From: Alphaproteobacteria bacterium
GTDB lineage: Bacteria; Pseudomonadota; Alphaproteobacteria; Micavibrionales; Micavibrionaceae
DNA: 64,000 nucleotides
Direction of reading: 5' to 3'
Assembly: GCA_009929775.1 (NCBI GenBank)
Contig: RZZS01000003.1
Coordinates: 19,017 to 83,016, forward strand
In this document: in pieces, positions 18,596 to 29,900 of the stretch
How positions within the stretch are numbered: position 1 is the stretch's first letter
Layout: every line of letters starts with the position of its first letter
The notes under the pieces: model-generated
Seen by the model: only the letters and a program-made list of their open reading frames with translations
Database searches by the model: none
Told to the model about the DNA's origin: nothing
Made by a program: the position numbers and the translations under genes

Positions 18596-20212
18596 CTACT
18601 GTTTGATCGCGTCGAGCAGCCCTTGCGTCGAGCTGTCCAAAAGGTCGGATTTGTCCTCGCTCCACGCGGTCAGGACGTTTTTCGCGAGCACCTTGCCAAG
18701 CTCGACGCCCCACTGGTCGTAGGAATTGAGGTTCCAGACGATGCCCTGCACGAAGACCTTGTGCTCGTACAGCGCGATCAGCATGCCAAGGCAGTACGGG
18801 TCGACGGCGTCGAGCAGGATCGTCGTCGAAGGGCGGTTGCCTTCGAAGCTTTTCTGCGGATTGCCTCCCGCTTCTTCCGTCGTCCGGCCCTGCATCAGCG
18901 CCTGCGGCTGCGCGAGGACGTTGGCCAGCAGCAACTGGTGATGCTGGCCGACCTTGTTCTGCGTTTCGATCGGGGCGATAAAATCGCACGGGATCAATGC
19001 CGTTCCCTGATGGATGAGCTGGTAAAAGGCGTGCTGGCCATTCGTGCCCGGCTCGCCGAACAGGACGGGGCCGGTTTCGTAATCGACGCGGCGGCCCGCG
19101 CGGTCGACGCTCTTGCCGTTCGATTCCATGTCCATTTGCTGCAGGTAGGCGGTGAAGCGGCTCATATACTGGTCGTAAGGCAGGACGGCGTAGCTTTGCG
19201 CGTCCCAGAAGTTGCGGTACCAGATGCCGAGCATCGCCATAATCACCGGCATGTTCCGATCCAGCGGTGCGGACCGGAAGTGCGTGTCCATCGCGTACGC
19301 TCCGTCGAGCAGCTTGCGGAAGTTGTCGAAGCCGACCGATATGCAGATCGGCAGGCCGATCGAGCACCACAAAGAGTAACGTCCGCCGACCCAGTCCTTG
19401 AACGGGAACATGTTGTTTTCATCGATCCCGAAGGCCTTGACGCCGTCCCGGTTGGTGGAGACGGCAACGAAATGTTTGGCGACCGCTTCCGGCTCGCCCG
19501 TGCGTTCGAGGAACCAGCCGCGTGCCGTTTCGGCGTTGGCCATGGTTTCCTGTGTCGTGAAGGTCTTCGAGGCGATGACGAACAGCGTCGTCTCGGGGTT
19601 CAGTTTGCGGATCGTTTCGGCAACGTGCGTGCCGTCGACATTCGAAACGAAGTGCATGGAGATCGAGCGGTCGGCGTAAGGCTTCAGCGCTTCGCAGACC
19701 ATCAGGGGACCGAGGTCCGAACCGCCGATGCCGATATTGACGACGTCGGTAATTTTTTTGCCCGTGTAACCCGTCCACTCGCCGCTGCGGACCTTGTCGG
19801 AAAACTGCTTCATTTTCGCAAGGCACTCATGGACGTAGGGGATGACGTCCTCTCCGTCGACGACGAGAGTGTCGGTCGCCGGGCGGCGAAGCGCCGTGTG
19901 CAGAACGGCACGGTCCTCGGTCGAGTTAATATGCGCGCCCTCGAACATTTTCTCGCGCCATTCCTCGATCTTGCAGGCTTTGGCGAGGTTCGCGAGAAGG
20001 AGGAGCGTTTCCTCGGTCACGCGGTGCTTCGAATAGTCGAACAGCACGCCGTCGAGTTTCAGATGGTATTTTTCGAACCGCCCGGGATCCCTGGCGAAAA
20101 GATCGCGCATATGGACGTTTTCCATTTTAACGCGATGGTCCGCAAGCTTCTTCCATTCCGGTTTTTCGGTCAGTGTCTGGGCGGAGAGTTGGACGACATG
20201 TTCACTCGACAT
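18596..20212 (-). CDS. pgi: Glucose-6-phosphate isomerase
   Basis: [47 protein letters not shown]; start set at MSSEHV. Confidence 0.96.
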   Translation of the reverse strand: MSSEHVVQLSAQTLTEKPEWKKLADHRVKMENVHMRDLFARDPGRFEKYHLKLDGVLFDYSKHRVTEETLLLLANLAKACKIEEWREKMFEGAHINSTEDRAVLHTALRRPATDTLVVDGEDVIPYVHECLAKMKQFSDKVRSGEWTGYTGKKITDVVNIGIGGSDLGPLMVCEALKPYADRSISMHFVSNVDGTHVAETIRKLNPETTLFVIASKTFTTQETMANAETARGWFLERTGEPEAVAKHFVAVSTNRDGVKAFGIDENNMFPFKDWVGGRYSLWCSIGLPICISVGFDNFRKLLDGAYAMDTHFRSAPLDRNMPVIMAMLGIWYRNFWDAQSYAVLPYDQYMSRFTAYLQQMDMESNGKSVDRAGRRVDYETGPVLFGEPGTNGQHAFYQLIHQGTALIPCDFIAPIETQNKVGQHHQLLLANVLAQPQALMQGRTTEEAGGNPQKSFEGNRPSTTILLDAVDPYCLGMLIALYEHKVFVQGIVWNLNSYDQWGVELGKVLAKNVLTAWSEDKSDLLDSSTQGLLDAIKQ

Positions 20213-21569
20213 TGGGGAGGGTCTCGACTGTTCGGGTTGGCTCCATGCCTTGCGGCCTGCCAACCATTACCACTGTCAGGGCTTCGGGGACAAGCAGGTT
20301 TTTCGCCACGCGCCGGACGTCGTCGATGGTAACGGATTCGATCATAAGGTCCCGCTTGTCGAGATACCCGATCGGCAGGTTGTCGAGTTGCATGGACAAT
20401 ACCAGCTCGGCGATTCGGTCGGTCGAGGAGAGCATGAGGGGCATCGAGCCGACGAGGTAGGCTTTTGCCGTTTCGATCTCGGCGGGGAGGACGGGCTCAT
20501 CGCGCATTCTTTCCCATTCCTCCCGGATTATGTTCATGACTTCCGGGACGTTCGCGTTCTCAGTCGAGGTCGACAGGCGCACAAAGTCGGTGTGATCGAA
20601 ATTGACCATGCCGGTGTAAATTCCGTAGGTCAGCCCTCGCTTTTCCCGTACGCGTTCCATCAGGCGCGACCCGAATCCCGAAGATCCAAGGATGAAATTC
20701 ATCACCGACGCTGCGTAATAATCAGGATGGTCGCGCCCGATTCCGGGCTGGGCGATCTCGATGATTGTCTGCGGGATATCACGTTCGAAGAGGACAACTC
20801 CGCCAGCGTTCTGCACGCGGAGGTCTGGAATGTCCGCAGGCGGCGCGGTCGCAGGAAGATCGCCGAAGGCATCGTCGAGCAGCGGCGCGAGTTCATCCGC
20901 CGTAATGTCGCCGGTTACGGCAACGCGGAGCCGGTCCCTGCTGAGCTGGGTGTTTGCGAATTGCCGCAAATCGTCGGCGGTGATCGCGGGCAGCGTGGTC
21001 AACGTGCCCCCGCTGTTGAGCGCGTAGGGGTGGCCTTCGAAGGCGACATCGTTGAACAGCCGGGCGGCGAGCCACTCTGGGTCGGCGAGGGAGCCGCGGA
21101 TACGGGCGAGATTGGCCTGCTTCATCCGCTCGAGCGGCTCTTCGTCGAAGCGCGGTTGCTCAAGGGCGAGTTCCAGAAGATCGAACGCCTTGTCGCGATT
21201 TTCCTTCAGCGTTTTGAGCGAACCGGAAAAAGCGTCGCGGCTCGCGCCAAAATGCAGGCTGATCGAGTCGGCGCTGAGCGCGCTCTGGAACGCCTGACTG
21301 TCGAGGTCCCCCGCGCCTTCGTCCATGGTGTTGGAGAGCAGGCGGACAAGCCCCTGTTTGCCCGGGCTTTCCAGCGCGGAACCCGCGCCCTTGAACGCAA
21401 ACTCCACGGCAATTACGGGAACGCTTTTATCTTCAACCAGCCATGCGGTGATTCCGCCGGGGCTGGTCACCTCCCGAATGTCGAGAAACCGGTCGCCTTG
21501 CTGCGCGGAAGCTGTCGATGCAGAAAAGGCGAAAACGACGAAAACGACGATCGGTCGAAGGATTCTCAT
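20202..21569 (-). CDS. M16-family peptidase-like protein (probably non-catalytic partner)
   Basis: M16 fold features; the expected HxxEH position is degenerate ([11 protein letters not shown]); tandem with an M16 gene that keeps HFLEH. Confidence 0.88.
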   Translation of the reverse strand: MRILRPIVVFVVFAFSASTASAQQGDRFLDIREVTSPGGITAWLVEDKSVPVIAVEFAFKGAGSALESPGKQGLVRLLSNTMDEGAGDLDSQAFQSALSADSISLHFGASRDAFSGSLKTLKENRDKAFDLLELALEQPRFDEEPLERMKQANLARIRGSLADPEWLAARLFNDVAFEGHPYALNSGGTLTTLPAITADDLRQFANTQLSRDRLRVAVTGDITADELAPLLDDAFGDLPATAPPADIPDLRVQNAGGVVLFERDIPQTIIEIAQPGIGRDHPDYYAASVMNFILGSSGFGSRLMERVREKRGLTYGIYTGMVNFDHTDFVRLSTSTENANVPEVMNIIREEWERMRDEPVLPAEIETAKAYLVGSMPLMLSSTDRIAELVLSMQLDNLPIGYLDKRDLMIESVTIDDVRRVAKNLLVPEALTVVMVGRPQGMEPTRTVETLPNVE

Positions 21570-22951
21570 TCGGCGGCCTCCAGAAGGGCAGGGGATTCGT
21601 CCACCATTGCCGCCGCCTCGATGGGCAACAGGTATCCGGTGACCTGCGGCGGTCCGTTCTCATCGGGGTTGAGATACTTCGCCGCCGCGGCATTGACGTG
21701 TTCGAGAGAGATCGCGTCGATCATCTGCGGCCAGTTCTCGACATCCTCGAGGCTCGCACCGGTTGTGAGCGCCCGTCCGACGATCATCGCGGGACCCGTC
21801 AGGCTGTCGCGGGCGTAGACCGCCTTGGCTTTCAGGCGCTCTTTCGCGAGAGCGAGTTCGTCTCTGGTGATCCCGGACCCGGCGATCAGGCGCAGTTCCT
21901 CTTCGAAAGCCTGTTCGAGTTGCTCGAGCGACACGCCGACCACAGGCGTTGCGTAAAGGCCGATTTCGCCATCGTCCCAGGCATCGGAGCGGTAATAGAG
22001 GCCCGCCCCGCTTGCGACCTTTTGCTCGACGGCAAGCGTTCGGTAGAGCCGGGTTGTCGGGCCGCCGGAAATCGCCTCCTCGAGCAGTTGCAGGGCGAGA
22101 GACTCCTCCTTGTCCTGACGATAGCCGGGCGCGATCAGGATCCGCTCGAAATAGGGCTGGCGAATCTCCGGATGGCGGAAAACGATACGCTTCTCACCGG
22201 CCATTTTCGGAACCTGCGTGCGCATCCTTTCCGGCACGCCCACGGGAGGAAGCGCGCCGTAAATCCGCTCGGCGATCGGCTTCAGTTCTTCCGCCGTAAT
22301 GTCGCCTGAAACAACAAGAATGGCGTTCGATGGCGAGTACCACTGGCGATGAAACGCATCGGCGATGTCCCAGTTCAGCCTCTCCATTTCATGCATCCAG
22401 CCAATGACCGGCGTGCCGTAAGGGTGGTTCACATAAAGGGCCGCGCGCATCTGTTCGCCGAACAGAGCCCGGGGGTCGTTGTCGATGCGCTGGCGGCGCT
22501 CTTCGAGAATGACTTTATGTTCGGACGCTACTTCCGCGGGCGGGGGAGAGAGATGAACGATCCGGTCGGCCTCCATCTCCATAACCGTGCCGAGATGCTC
22601 CTTTGCCACCGTCTGGTAGTAGGCGGTGTAGTCCTGCGCTGTAAAGGCGTTGTCGTTGCCGCCCAGTTTCTTTACAGTCTTCGAAAATTCGCCGGGGGCA
22701 AGATTATCCGTGCCCTTGAACATCAGGTGTTCGAGAAAATGCGCGATCCCTGAATAGCCGGGCGGCTCGTCGGCTGCACCGACTTTAAACCAGACCATGT
22801 GGGTGACCACCGGAGCGCGGTGATTCGGAATAACCACAACTTCCATCCCGTTATCGAGCGTAAACGTTTCTGCGCCGAAGACCTTGTTCTGCGCGTGAAC
22901 GGCGGGCGCGAAAACCATAAAAGCGAAAATGCACATGAGAACTTTCATCAT
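21566..22951 (-). CDS. M16-family zinc peptidase
   Basis: HFLEHLMFKGT inverted zinc motif, signal peptide. Confidence 0.93.
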   Translation of the reverse strand: MMKVLMCIFAFMVFAPAVHAQNKVFGAETFTLDNGMEVVVIPNHRAPVVTHMVWFKVGAADEPPGYSGIAHFLEHLMFKGTDNLAPGEFSKTVKKLGGNDNAFTAQDYTAYYQTVAKEHLGTVMEMEADRIVHLSPPPAEVASEHKVILEERRQRIDNDPRALFGEQMRAALYVNHPYGTPVIGWMHEMERLNWDIADAFHRQWYSPSNAILVVSGDITAEELKPIAERIYGALPPVGVPERMRTQVPKMAGEKRIVFRHPEIRQPYFERILIAPGYRQDKEESLALQLLEEAISGGPTTRLYRTLAVEQKVASGAGLYYRSDAWDDGEIGLYATPVVGVSLEQLEQAFEEELRLIAGSGITRDELALAKERLKAKAVYARDSLTGPAMIVGRALTTGASLEDVENWPQMIDAISLEHVNAAAAKYLNPDENGPPQVTGYLLPIEAAAMVDESPALLEAAE

Positions 22952-23004
22952 GCGCAGAAATGTAGTCTTCAGCCGATGTGCGGGCAAGACTTTAGGAGAA
23001 CAGT

Positions 23005-23535
23005 TTAGTCTTTGATCGTCGGCGTCTTGCCCTCAGTGACCGGGCGACCGGATTCGAGATTGTTCTTGAGGCGGGCTGCTTCCTTGGCAGCGTCGACCAC
23101 GTTTGCGGAAGCGCGTCCGCCGCCGCCGGACCAGTTAAGGAGCTTGTCCGCAACCGACCGTTCGTTTTCAGCCAGTTCGGCAGCCTCTCGATCCAGTTCG
23201 ACGCGGACATTGTCAGGAACGTTCCCGGCGCCGGCTTTCCCAAGGATAGCCGCCTCTCCCGCGCTGGTGCCGGATCGTTCTTCCAGAGCAGTCTGGCCGA
23301 AGATTGTCTCCCGGGCTTCGATCTCCGGGCTCTTTTCCTGAGGGCGCAGGACGCCGGGACGCGGGGGCGGGAGCGTCGACAGGTCCTGCGGCATTTCGAG
23401 GGGCGCACGTTTGACGACCGCGAATTCGTCAGGCGAAGTGCGGGCCAGGCCAAGGTTTTCCTTGACACCGGAACAGCCGGTGAGGACGAGGGCGCTGGCA
23501 AGAGGAACGATCAGTGCCGGAATTGCTGTCTTCAT
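23005..23535 (-). CDS. DUF3035 (BamF-like) lipoprotein
   Basis: Lipobox LVLTGCS; GLARTSPDEFAVVKRAPLEMPQDLSTLPPPRPG. Confidence 0.85.
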   Translation of the reverse strand: MKTAIPALIVPLASALVLTGCSGVKENLGLARTSPDEFAVVKRAPLEMPQDLSTLPPPRPGVLRPQEKSPEIEARETIFGQTALEERSGTSAGEAAILGKAGAGNVPDNVRVELDREAAELAENERSVADKLLNWSGGGGRASANVVDAAKEAARLKNNLESGRPVTEGKTPTIKD

Positions 23536-24086
23536 GATTTTTTCCTGTTCGTCTTTGGCTCAAAGAATAGACCATCGACGACCAGAAGCGCAATCCCGAC
23601 GGTAATCGCCGAGTCGGCAAGATTGAAAGCCGGCCAGTGATGGCCGAAAGCATGAAAATCGAGAAAATCGGCAACCGCGCCGAAACGCAGCCGGTCGATG
23701 ACATTCCCGACAGCCCCGCCCACGACCAGACCAATCGTGAGCACGGTGATCCAGCGATCGGTGCGGAGCAGCCAGACGATAAAGATAACGGAAATGGCAA
23801 GCGCAACTGCGACCATAATAACAGGACCAAGTTCCGATTCATTCTGAAACAGACCGAAGCTGATCCCGCGGTTCCAGACCATCACCCAGTTGAAGAATGG
23901 AAGCACCTCAATGCGCGCGAAAGGAAGAGGTGGTGGTGCGGAGGCAAGCCAGTCGAAAAAACCGTGCGGCGCTCGTTCCACGCCGCTGGCCGGGTGCAAA
24001 ATCCGTTCCATGACCGCCCACTTGCTCAATTGATCGGCGACAATCAGCACGAGGGCTAGAGCAATTCCTGCGAGTTGCTTTGGCAT
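23532..24086 (-). CDS. lspA: Lipoprotein signal peptidase (SPase II)
   Basis: ADQLSKW; NRGISFGLF; GGAVGNVIDRLRFGAVADFLDFH; NLADSAITVG. Confidence 0.95.
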   Translation of the reverse strand: MPKQLAGIALALVLIVADQLSKWAVMERILHPASGVERAPHGFFDWLASAPPPLPFARIEVLPFFNWVMVWNRGISFGLFQNESELGPVIMVAVALAISVIFIVWLLRTDRWITVLTIGLVVGGAVGNVIDRLRFGAVADFLDFHAFGHHWPAFNLADSAITVGIALLVVDGLFFEPKTNRKKS

Positions 24087-24115
24087 AGGATCAAACGTTC
24101 TTCGCTCCGGGTTCT

Positions 24116-24664
24116 TTACGAGGTGTATACGTGACTGACGTCAAAGCCAAGCGTTTCCGCGAGCAGGACTCCCGCCTGGAACTCCGCGACAAGCGAAAGG
24201 ATGAAGGCCAGAAGCGCCAGAGCGCCGCTGGTGACCGACGTGCCGCCCTTCCGACGAATGAGTCGGGCGCGGTCTTCCTCGTCCTTGTCGTTCAGGTTTT
24301 TTTCAAAAAACCGGATAATGCGGGAAAGATACAGGCCGTTCGCGCGCGTCCCAGCGTAAAGGAAGAACAAAATATAAATCCATGAGGGAAGGAGCGTGCC
24401 GGAGAAAATTTCGAACAGGATGGCCGGAAAAATGAGTAGCGTAAAGCCTGCGAGCGGCAGGTAGAGCTTGCGGTAGCCGCACCAGAATGGGAAGGCGAGC
24501 AACGCGGGGAAGTTCAGGGATATACTTCTCTGGACGCCTTTGATGCTCTGTTTTTTTTTGTAGGCTCGCAGCCAGGATTCCCGGTAGGCCAGATGACTTC
24601 GACCGACAAAGGCGATCGTGTCCGGATGGTCGACAAAGGCGGGCAGGTCGGTGATCGTTGACAT
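24116..24664 (-). CDS. DUF2628-like membrane protein
   Basis: FPALLAFPFWCGYRKLY followed by hydrophobic segments. Confidence 0.55.
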   Translation of the reverse strand: MSTITDLPAFVDHPDTIAFVGRSHLAYRESWLRAYKKKQSIKGVQRSISLNFPALLAFPFWCGYRKLYLPLAGFTLLIFPAILFEIFSGTLLPSWIYILFFLYAGTRANGLYLSRIIRFFEKNLNDKDEEDRARLIRRKGGTSVTSGALALLAFILSLVAEFQAGVLLAETLGFDVSHVYTS

Positions 24665-24819
24665 GGATTTGCCGATTCAGAAAAGTGACACTGGAAAAGG
24701 TACCATGTCGCTGGTCGCTTCACCAGACGGTAGATTTTTTTTAAACGGGGAGCCTGACTTTCGTCGTCAAAACATGCATAGTAGCGTCCTGAACCGCCTG
24801 CGTTGCAAAGGAAACTTTC

Positions 24820-25788
24820 ATGCTCACCGATTTCTTCTATATCGTTTCCGGCCTCGTTCTGCTCTTTTTTGGCGGGGAGTGGCTGGTGAAGGGGAGCGTC
24901 GGCGTCGCCGTTCGCTTCGGGATTTCCACGTTGCTGGTCTCGCTCGTCATCATCGGATTCGGAACCAGCGCGCCGGAGCTGATCGTCTCGCTTCAGGCAG
25001 CTTTGACGGGATCGCCGGAAATTTCCCTGGGGAACGTGGTGGGATCCAACATCGCGAATATCCTCCTTATCGTTGGATTTGCGGCGGCCATTTCGCCCAT
25101 CGCGTCCGGAACACGGGAGATCCGGCGGAATTCGCTGATCGTTATTGTCGCAAGTCTGGCGCTTTGTCTGATTGCCCTGATGAACGAACTTGACCGGATC
25201 GGCGGGATCCTGATGGTCATGACGCTCGTCGGATACATCGTCTGGTCGTATTTCGACGACAAGAAGGCGACGCCCGAAGAGGTAAAGGAACTTGTCGAAG
25301 CGCGCGCGCATGCCACCGAAGACGTGCCCGAGGCACCGAAACAGCTCTGGCAATCTGTGGCGTTTATCGTTGCCGGGCTTGTCTTCCTCGCTCTCGGAGC
25401 GAACTGGCTGGTTACCGGGGCGACATCCGTCGCTCGCGCTTTCAACATCAGCGAAGCGGTCATCGGCCTGACTCTTGTCGCCATAGGCACGTCGCTGCCG
25501 GAGCTGGCAACAGCCGTTGTCGCAGCGATGAAAAAACACGCGGACGTGGTTATCGGCAATGTCCTCGGCAGCAACCTGTTCAATATCTTCTTCATTCTCG
25601 GTTCGACAGCAATTGTCACGCCGTTGCCGCTCACCGGACGAATCGCCGAGTTCGACGTATGGCTTGCGCTGGTCGTGGCGGTCATCCTCTACCCGGTGAT
25701 CAAATCCGGGCATGTGATCGACCGGCGGGAGGGGGTTGTGCTGCTGATTCTCTATGCCGCCTATATCGCCGCCATGTTTGTTTTTTAG
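24820..25788 (+). CDS. Calcium/sodium antiporter (CaCA family)
   Basis: GFGTSAPELIVSLQAAL...GNVVGSNIANILLI and GTSLPELATAVVA...GNVLGSNLFNIFFILG alpha-repeats. Confidence 0.94.
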   Translation: MLTDFFYIVSGLVLLFFGGEWLVKGSVGVAVRFGISTLLVSLVIIGFGTSAPELIVSLQAALTGSPEISLGNVVGSNIANILLIVGFAAAISPIASGTREIRRNSLIVIVASLALCLIALMNELDRIGGILMVMTLVGYIVWSYFDDKKATPEEVKELVEARAHATEDVPEAPKQLWQSVAFIVAGLVFLALGANWLVTGATSVARAFNISEAVIGLTLVAIGTSLPELATAVVAAMKKHADVVIGNVLGSNLFNIFFILGSTAIVTPLPLTGRIAEFDVWLALVVAVILYPVIKSGHVIDRREGVVLLILYAAYIAAMFVF

Positions 25789-25830
25789 CGGTGAAAAACA
25801 CACATCAGTATTCTTAACCCATTTTGCGGG

Positions 25831-26418
25831 ATGCGCGTTCTACAATGGGCGGGCCGGGAGATGCTGATGCGTAACGATTACACGGAAAAAGGACCGGGAT
25901 GGCTGGCTGCGCCGCTGCCTGAGGACGAGGATCTGCGGCTCCAGACCCTGCGGGATTATGAAGTCCTGGATACGCCGAAGGAGGAGGCGTTCGATTCGAT
26001 CGTCTCGCGCGTCGCTGAGCGCTTCAGGGTACCTGTGGTCGCCATATCGCTGATTGACGACTCGCGCCAGTGGTTTAAATCGTGCCTTGGACTGGACTGC
26101 CACGAAACGCCTCGTGAACAGGCCTTTTGCGCGCACGCCCTTCTGGAGGACACGGTGATGATCGTACTTGATGCAAGCGAGGACTTTCGGTTCAGGGGCA
26201 ATCCTCTGGTGACCGGCGAGCCGTTCGTTCGCTTTTACGCCGGAGCCCCGATTGTCGCGCCGAACGGGATGAAGATCGGCGTCCTTTGTATCATGGATGA
26301 CAAGCCGCGCGGGGGCTTCTCCTTCAAGGATGCCGCTCTGCTGTGCTCGATGGCTGGCGACGTCGCAGCGGAACTCGAAAGGCGTCGGCGGTTGGATACG
26401 TGTCGCTCTTCTCTATAG
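25831..26418 (+). CDS. GAF-domain protein
   Basis: EDLRLQTLRDYEVLDTPKEEAFDSIVSRVAERFRVPVVAISLIDDSRQWFKSCLGLD...FCAHALL; typical GAF domain. Confidence 0.85.
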   Translation: MRVLQWAGREMLMRNDYTEKGPGWLAAPLPEDEDLRLQTLRDYEVLDTPKEEAFDSIVSRVAERFRVPVVAISLIDDSRQWFKSCLGLDCHETPREQAFCAHALLEDTVMIVLDASEDFRFRGNPLVTGEPFVRFYAGAPIVAPNGMKIGVLCIMDDKPRGGFSFKDAALLCSMAGDVAAELERRRRLDTCRSSL

Positions 26419-26952
26419 GGCTGTGAGTTCGTATTCGCGGAGCACTCTCCAGTTCCGGATTTCACGCGGGTTCGGCAAGCCCTTCCCGGTATCGAGAATC
26501 TGAAGGCGATCGAAACGGTAGTCTTTGAGTTGAACGTCGAGTGAACCGCAAATTTTTTCGCGCTGGTCCGCACCGAGAAACTGGTAAACGAGGCTGACAT
26601 GCGGGTCGAGGTGATATCTCGGCACCTCGGGAAGATGGGTCTCGATCTGTTCCTTCCAGCGGAGCAGTTCCGGGGAAAAATGCATCTGAACATATAGTGT
26701 CTTCTTGAGCGCGGGGCCAGATGCGAGGCTGGCTGACGAGAGAACGACCGGCGACCATTGGCCCGCCAGATCGTCGATAACCGGCGCCAGCTTGTCGCCG
26801 TCGATGTCGCAGGAAAAAAGCGTGACGTGGGGTTCGAAAAACGGGCAGCCGTATTGGTCGCACAGTTCCCGGATAACCGGTGTCAACATCTCCCGGTCTT
26901 CCCCGCAGGGCAGAATCCATACGGATTTATGGGACGCCATCGCGTCGCTCAA
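26413..26952 (-). CDS. 2H-family phosphoesterase (cyclic phosphodiesterase-like)
   Basis: Two HxT/SL motifs: PHVTLF and PHVSLVY. Confidence 0.7.
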   Translation of the reverse strand: MSDAMASHKSVWILPCGEDREMLTPVIRELCDQYGCPFFEPHVTLFSCDIDGDKLAPVIDDLAGQWSPVVLSSASLASGPALKKTLYVQMHFSPELLRWKEQIETHLPEVPRYHLDPHVSLVYQFLGADQREKICGSLDVQLKDYRFDRLQILDTGKGLPNPREIRNWRVLREYELTAL

Positions 26953-29900
26953 GCCGCTTCCTTCATTCGTTTGACCGAAATCTTCACCATGGCCCCGCCG
27001 ATTTCGTGTTCGCCCGTATAATCAAACGACGAAGGCGTTCCAAAGGCTAGCGTCACACTCAAGGTTTCGCTCTTGATGAATTCGCTGTGGGCGTTTACGG
27101 CGTCTGTCATGGCAGGCGGCAATTCGAGGCCAAGCTCGATGCGGTCTGAAATGTGGAAATCAGCGTCTTTTCGGGTTTGCTGGATGAGGCGGATGAGGTC
27201 GCGCGCGAGACCCTCGCGTTCCAGTTCAGGGGTGATCTTCGTGTCCAGAATGACCGCGCCTTGCCCCGCGAGCTGCTGGGAGGAGAGGCCTTCCGACGTC
27301 ACGAGCCGCATGGAGAATTCGTCGTCCGTCAGGATTTCTCCCGCGATCGTGACTGTGCCGTCGGGGTTGGCCGTCCAGTTGCCCTGTTTCGCGGCGGGCA
27401 TGATGTCCTTCATTTTCGCGCCGACGCGCTTGCCGATGGCCGGGTTGACCTTTAGCTCGAGCGTGCCGTATTCGGCGAGGTCCTCGGTGAGCGTGACCGC
27501 CCGGACATTGATCTCGTCCTGGATCAGTTCGGTGAAATCCCCAAGCGAAAGCGCGCATTCGGAGGCGACGATCAGCTCTGCCAGCGGCAGGCGCACGCGC
27601 AGCGACTCCTTCTCGCGCACCGACAGGGCCGCCGAGCAAACTTCGCGCACGCGGTCCATGGTTTCGACGAGTTCGGCGTCTTCCGGAAGGAGCGATGCGT
27701 CCGGCCAGTCGGCGAGGTGAACGCTCTTCTCGCCGCTCAGGCCGCGATAGATCTTCTCGGCGAGGAAAGGCAGGAAGGGCGCGGCGACGCGGCACAGATT
27801 GTGCAGCACCGTATAGAGCGTATCGTAGGCCGCCTGCTTGTCCGCGTCCTTCTCCTCGCGCCAGAACCGGTCGCGCGAGCGGCGGATATACCAGTTGTTC
27901 AGCGCTTCCATAAAGGCCTGAATCGCCCCGCAGGCCGCCGGGATGTCGTACGCGTCGAGTTTGTCTTGCACCGTCTCGATCAGTTCGCGCGTCTTGGAGA
28001 GAATATACTGGTCGAGAACGTTCTCGCTCGAAGAGATCAGCGATCCTTTCGCGCCGTCGGCGTTGGCGTAGAGCGTGAAGAACGAATACGCGTTCCAGAC
28101 CGGGTTGACGATGGCATTCCTGACTTGCCCGATCGCCTTGCCGTCGCGCGGGATCGACAGATCGCCCCCGGTCATCAGCGGCGTCGAGACCAGATACCAG
28201 CGCAGCGCGTCCGAACCATAGGTATTAAACACATCGACGGGGTCGGGATAGTTGCGCAGGCGTTTGGAGAGCTTCTGGTGGTTCTCGTCGAGCACGACGC
28301 CGTGACAGATGCAGTTGCGGAACGGCGCGCGGTCGAACAGCGCGGTGGAGAGCACCATCAGCGTGTAGAACCAGCCGCGCGTCTGGGCGATGTATTCAAC
28401 GATAAAATCACCCGGAAAATGTGTCTCGAACCACTCTTTGTTCTCGAACGGGTAGTGCACTTGCGCGAACGGCATCGAGCCGCTCTCAAACCAGCAGTCG
28501 AGCACGTCCTCGACGCGGCGCATCATCGACTTGCCGGTCGGGTCGTCCGGATTCGGGCGCACAAGCTCGTCGATTCCGGGGCGGTGGAGGTTCGTAACCT
28601 TGACGCCGAAATCGCGCTCCAGCTCTGCGATCGAGCCGTAAACGTCGATGCGCGGATAGGCCGGATCGTCCGATTTCCACACCGGGATCGGCGCGCCCCA
28701 GAAGCGGTTGCGCCCGATATTCCAGTCCCTCGCCCCTTCGAGCCATTTGCCGAACTGCCCGTCGCGCACATTGGCCGGGACCCAGTTGATATTTTCGCGG
28801 TTGAGTTCGACCATGCGGTCCCGGAAATTGGAAACGGCCAGATACCAGCTGTTGATTGCCTTGTATATCAGCGGCTCGTCCGTGCGCCAGCAATGCGGGT
28901 AGTTGTGGTCGATTGTCTCCTGCCGGATCAGCACGCCGCGTTCCTTGAGGGCCTTGATAATCAGCTTGTTGGCGTCAAACACCAGAAGACCTTCATAGTC
29001 GGGCACTTCGGACGTGAACTTTCCCTGATTGTCGACGGGCACGACGACCGGAATACCGGCGGCGCGGCAGACATTCAAATCGTCCTCGCCGAAACCTGGC
29101 GCCATGTGGACGACGCCCGTGCCGTCTTCCGTGCTGACGAAATCGGCTTCGAGAATGCGGAAGGCCTGCGGCGTATTACGGAAGTAGTCGAACAGAGGCA
29201 CGTAGGTCTTTCCGGCGAGGTCGGCACCCCTGACGATCCTGGGACAGTTACCTTTTTCCTCAAAAAGTAACTGTCCCCGGTAAGCCTCCAGCCTGTCCTT
29301 CGCCATGATGACGATCTCGCCGTCCTTCTCGACCATCGCATACTCGATCTCCGGCCCCACTGCCAGCGCGAGGTTCGACGGCAGCGTCCACGGCGTTGTC
29401 GTCCATGCAAGGATATACGCTTTTTTACCCTCGATTTTTTCAGTCAGTTCAAACGCCACCGTCACCGCCGGGTCCTGCCGCATGCGGTAGGAATTGTCCA
29501 TCCGCGTCTCGAAGTTCGACAGCGGCGTTTCCACGGCCCACGAGTACGGCACGACGCGGTAATCCTCGTACACCAGCCCCTTGTCCCAGAGCTGTTTGAA
29601 GGCCCACATCACGCTTTCCATATAGGTGACGTCGAGCGTCTTGTAATCGTTCTCGAAATCGACCCAGCGCCCTTGCCGGTTGACGTAGTACTCCCAGTCT
29701 TTCGTGAATTGCAGCACGCTTTTCTGGCAGGCGTCGTTGTACTTCTTCAGGCCGTAATCGAGAATCTGCTTGCGGCCCGAGATGCCGATCTCTTTCTCGG
29801 TTTGCAACTCGGCGGGCAGACCGTGCGTGTCCCATCCGAAACGCCGGTCGACCTTGAAACCGCGCATGGTCTTGTAGCGCGGAATAAGGTCTTTCACATA

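Noticed and set aside
18623-20332. 569-aa plus-strand ORF opposite pgi
   Set aside because: Longer than pgi itself but composition typical of mirrored coding strand; pgi motifs are unequivocal.
27717-29270. 517-aa plus-strand ORF opposite ileS
   Set aside because: Antisense shadow; it ends at the palindromic element, which explains its boundary.
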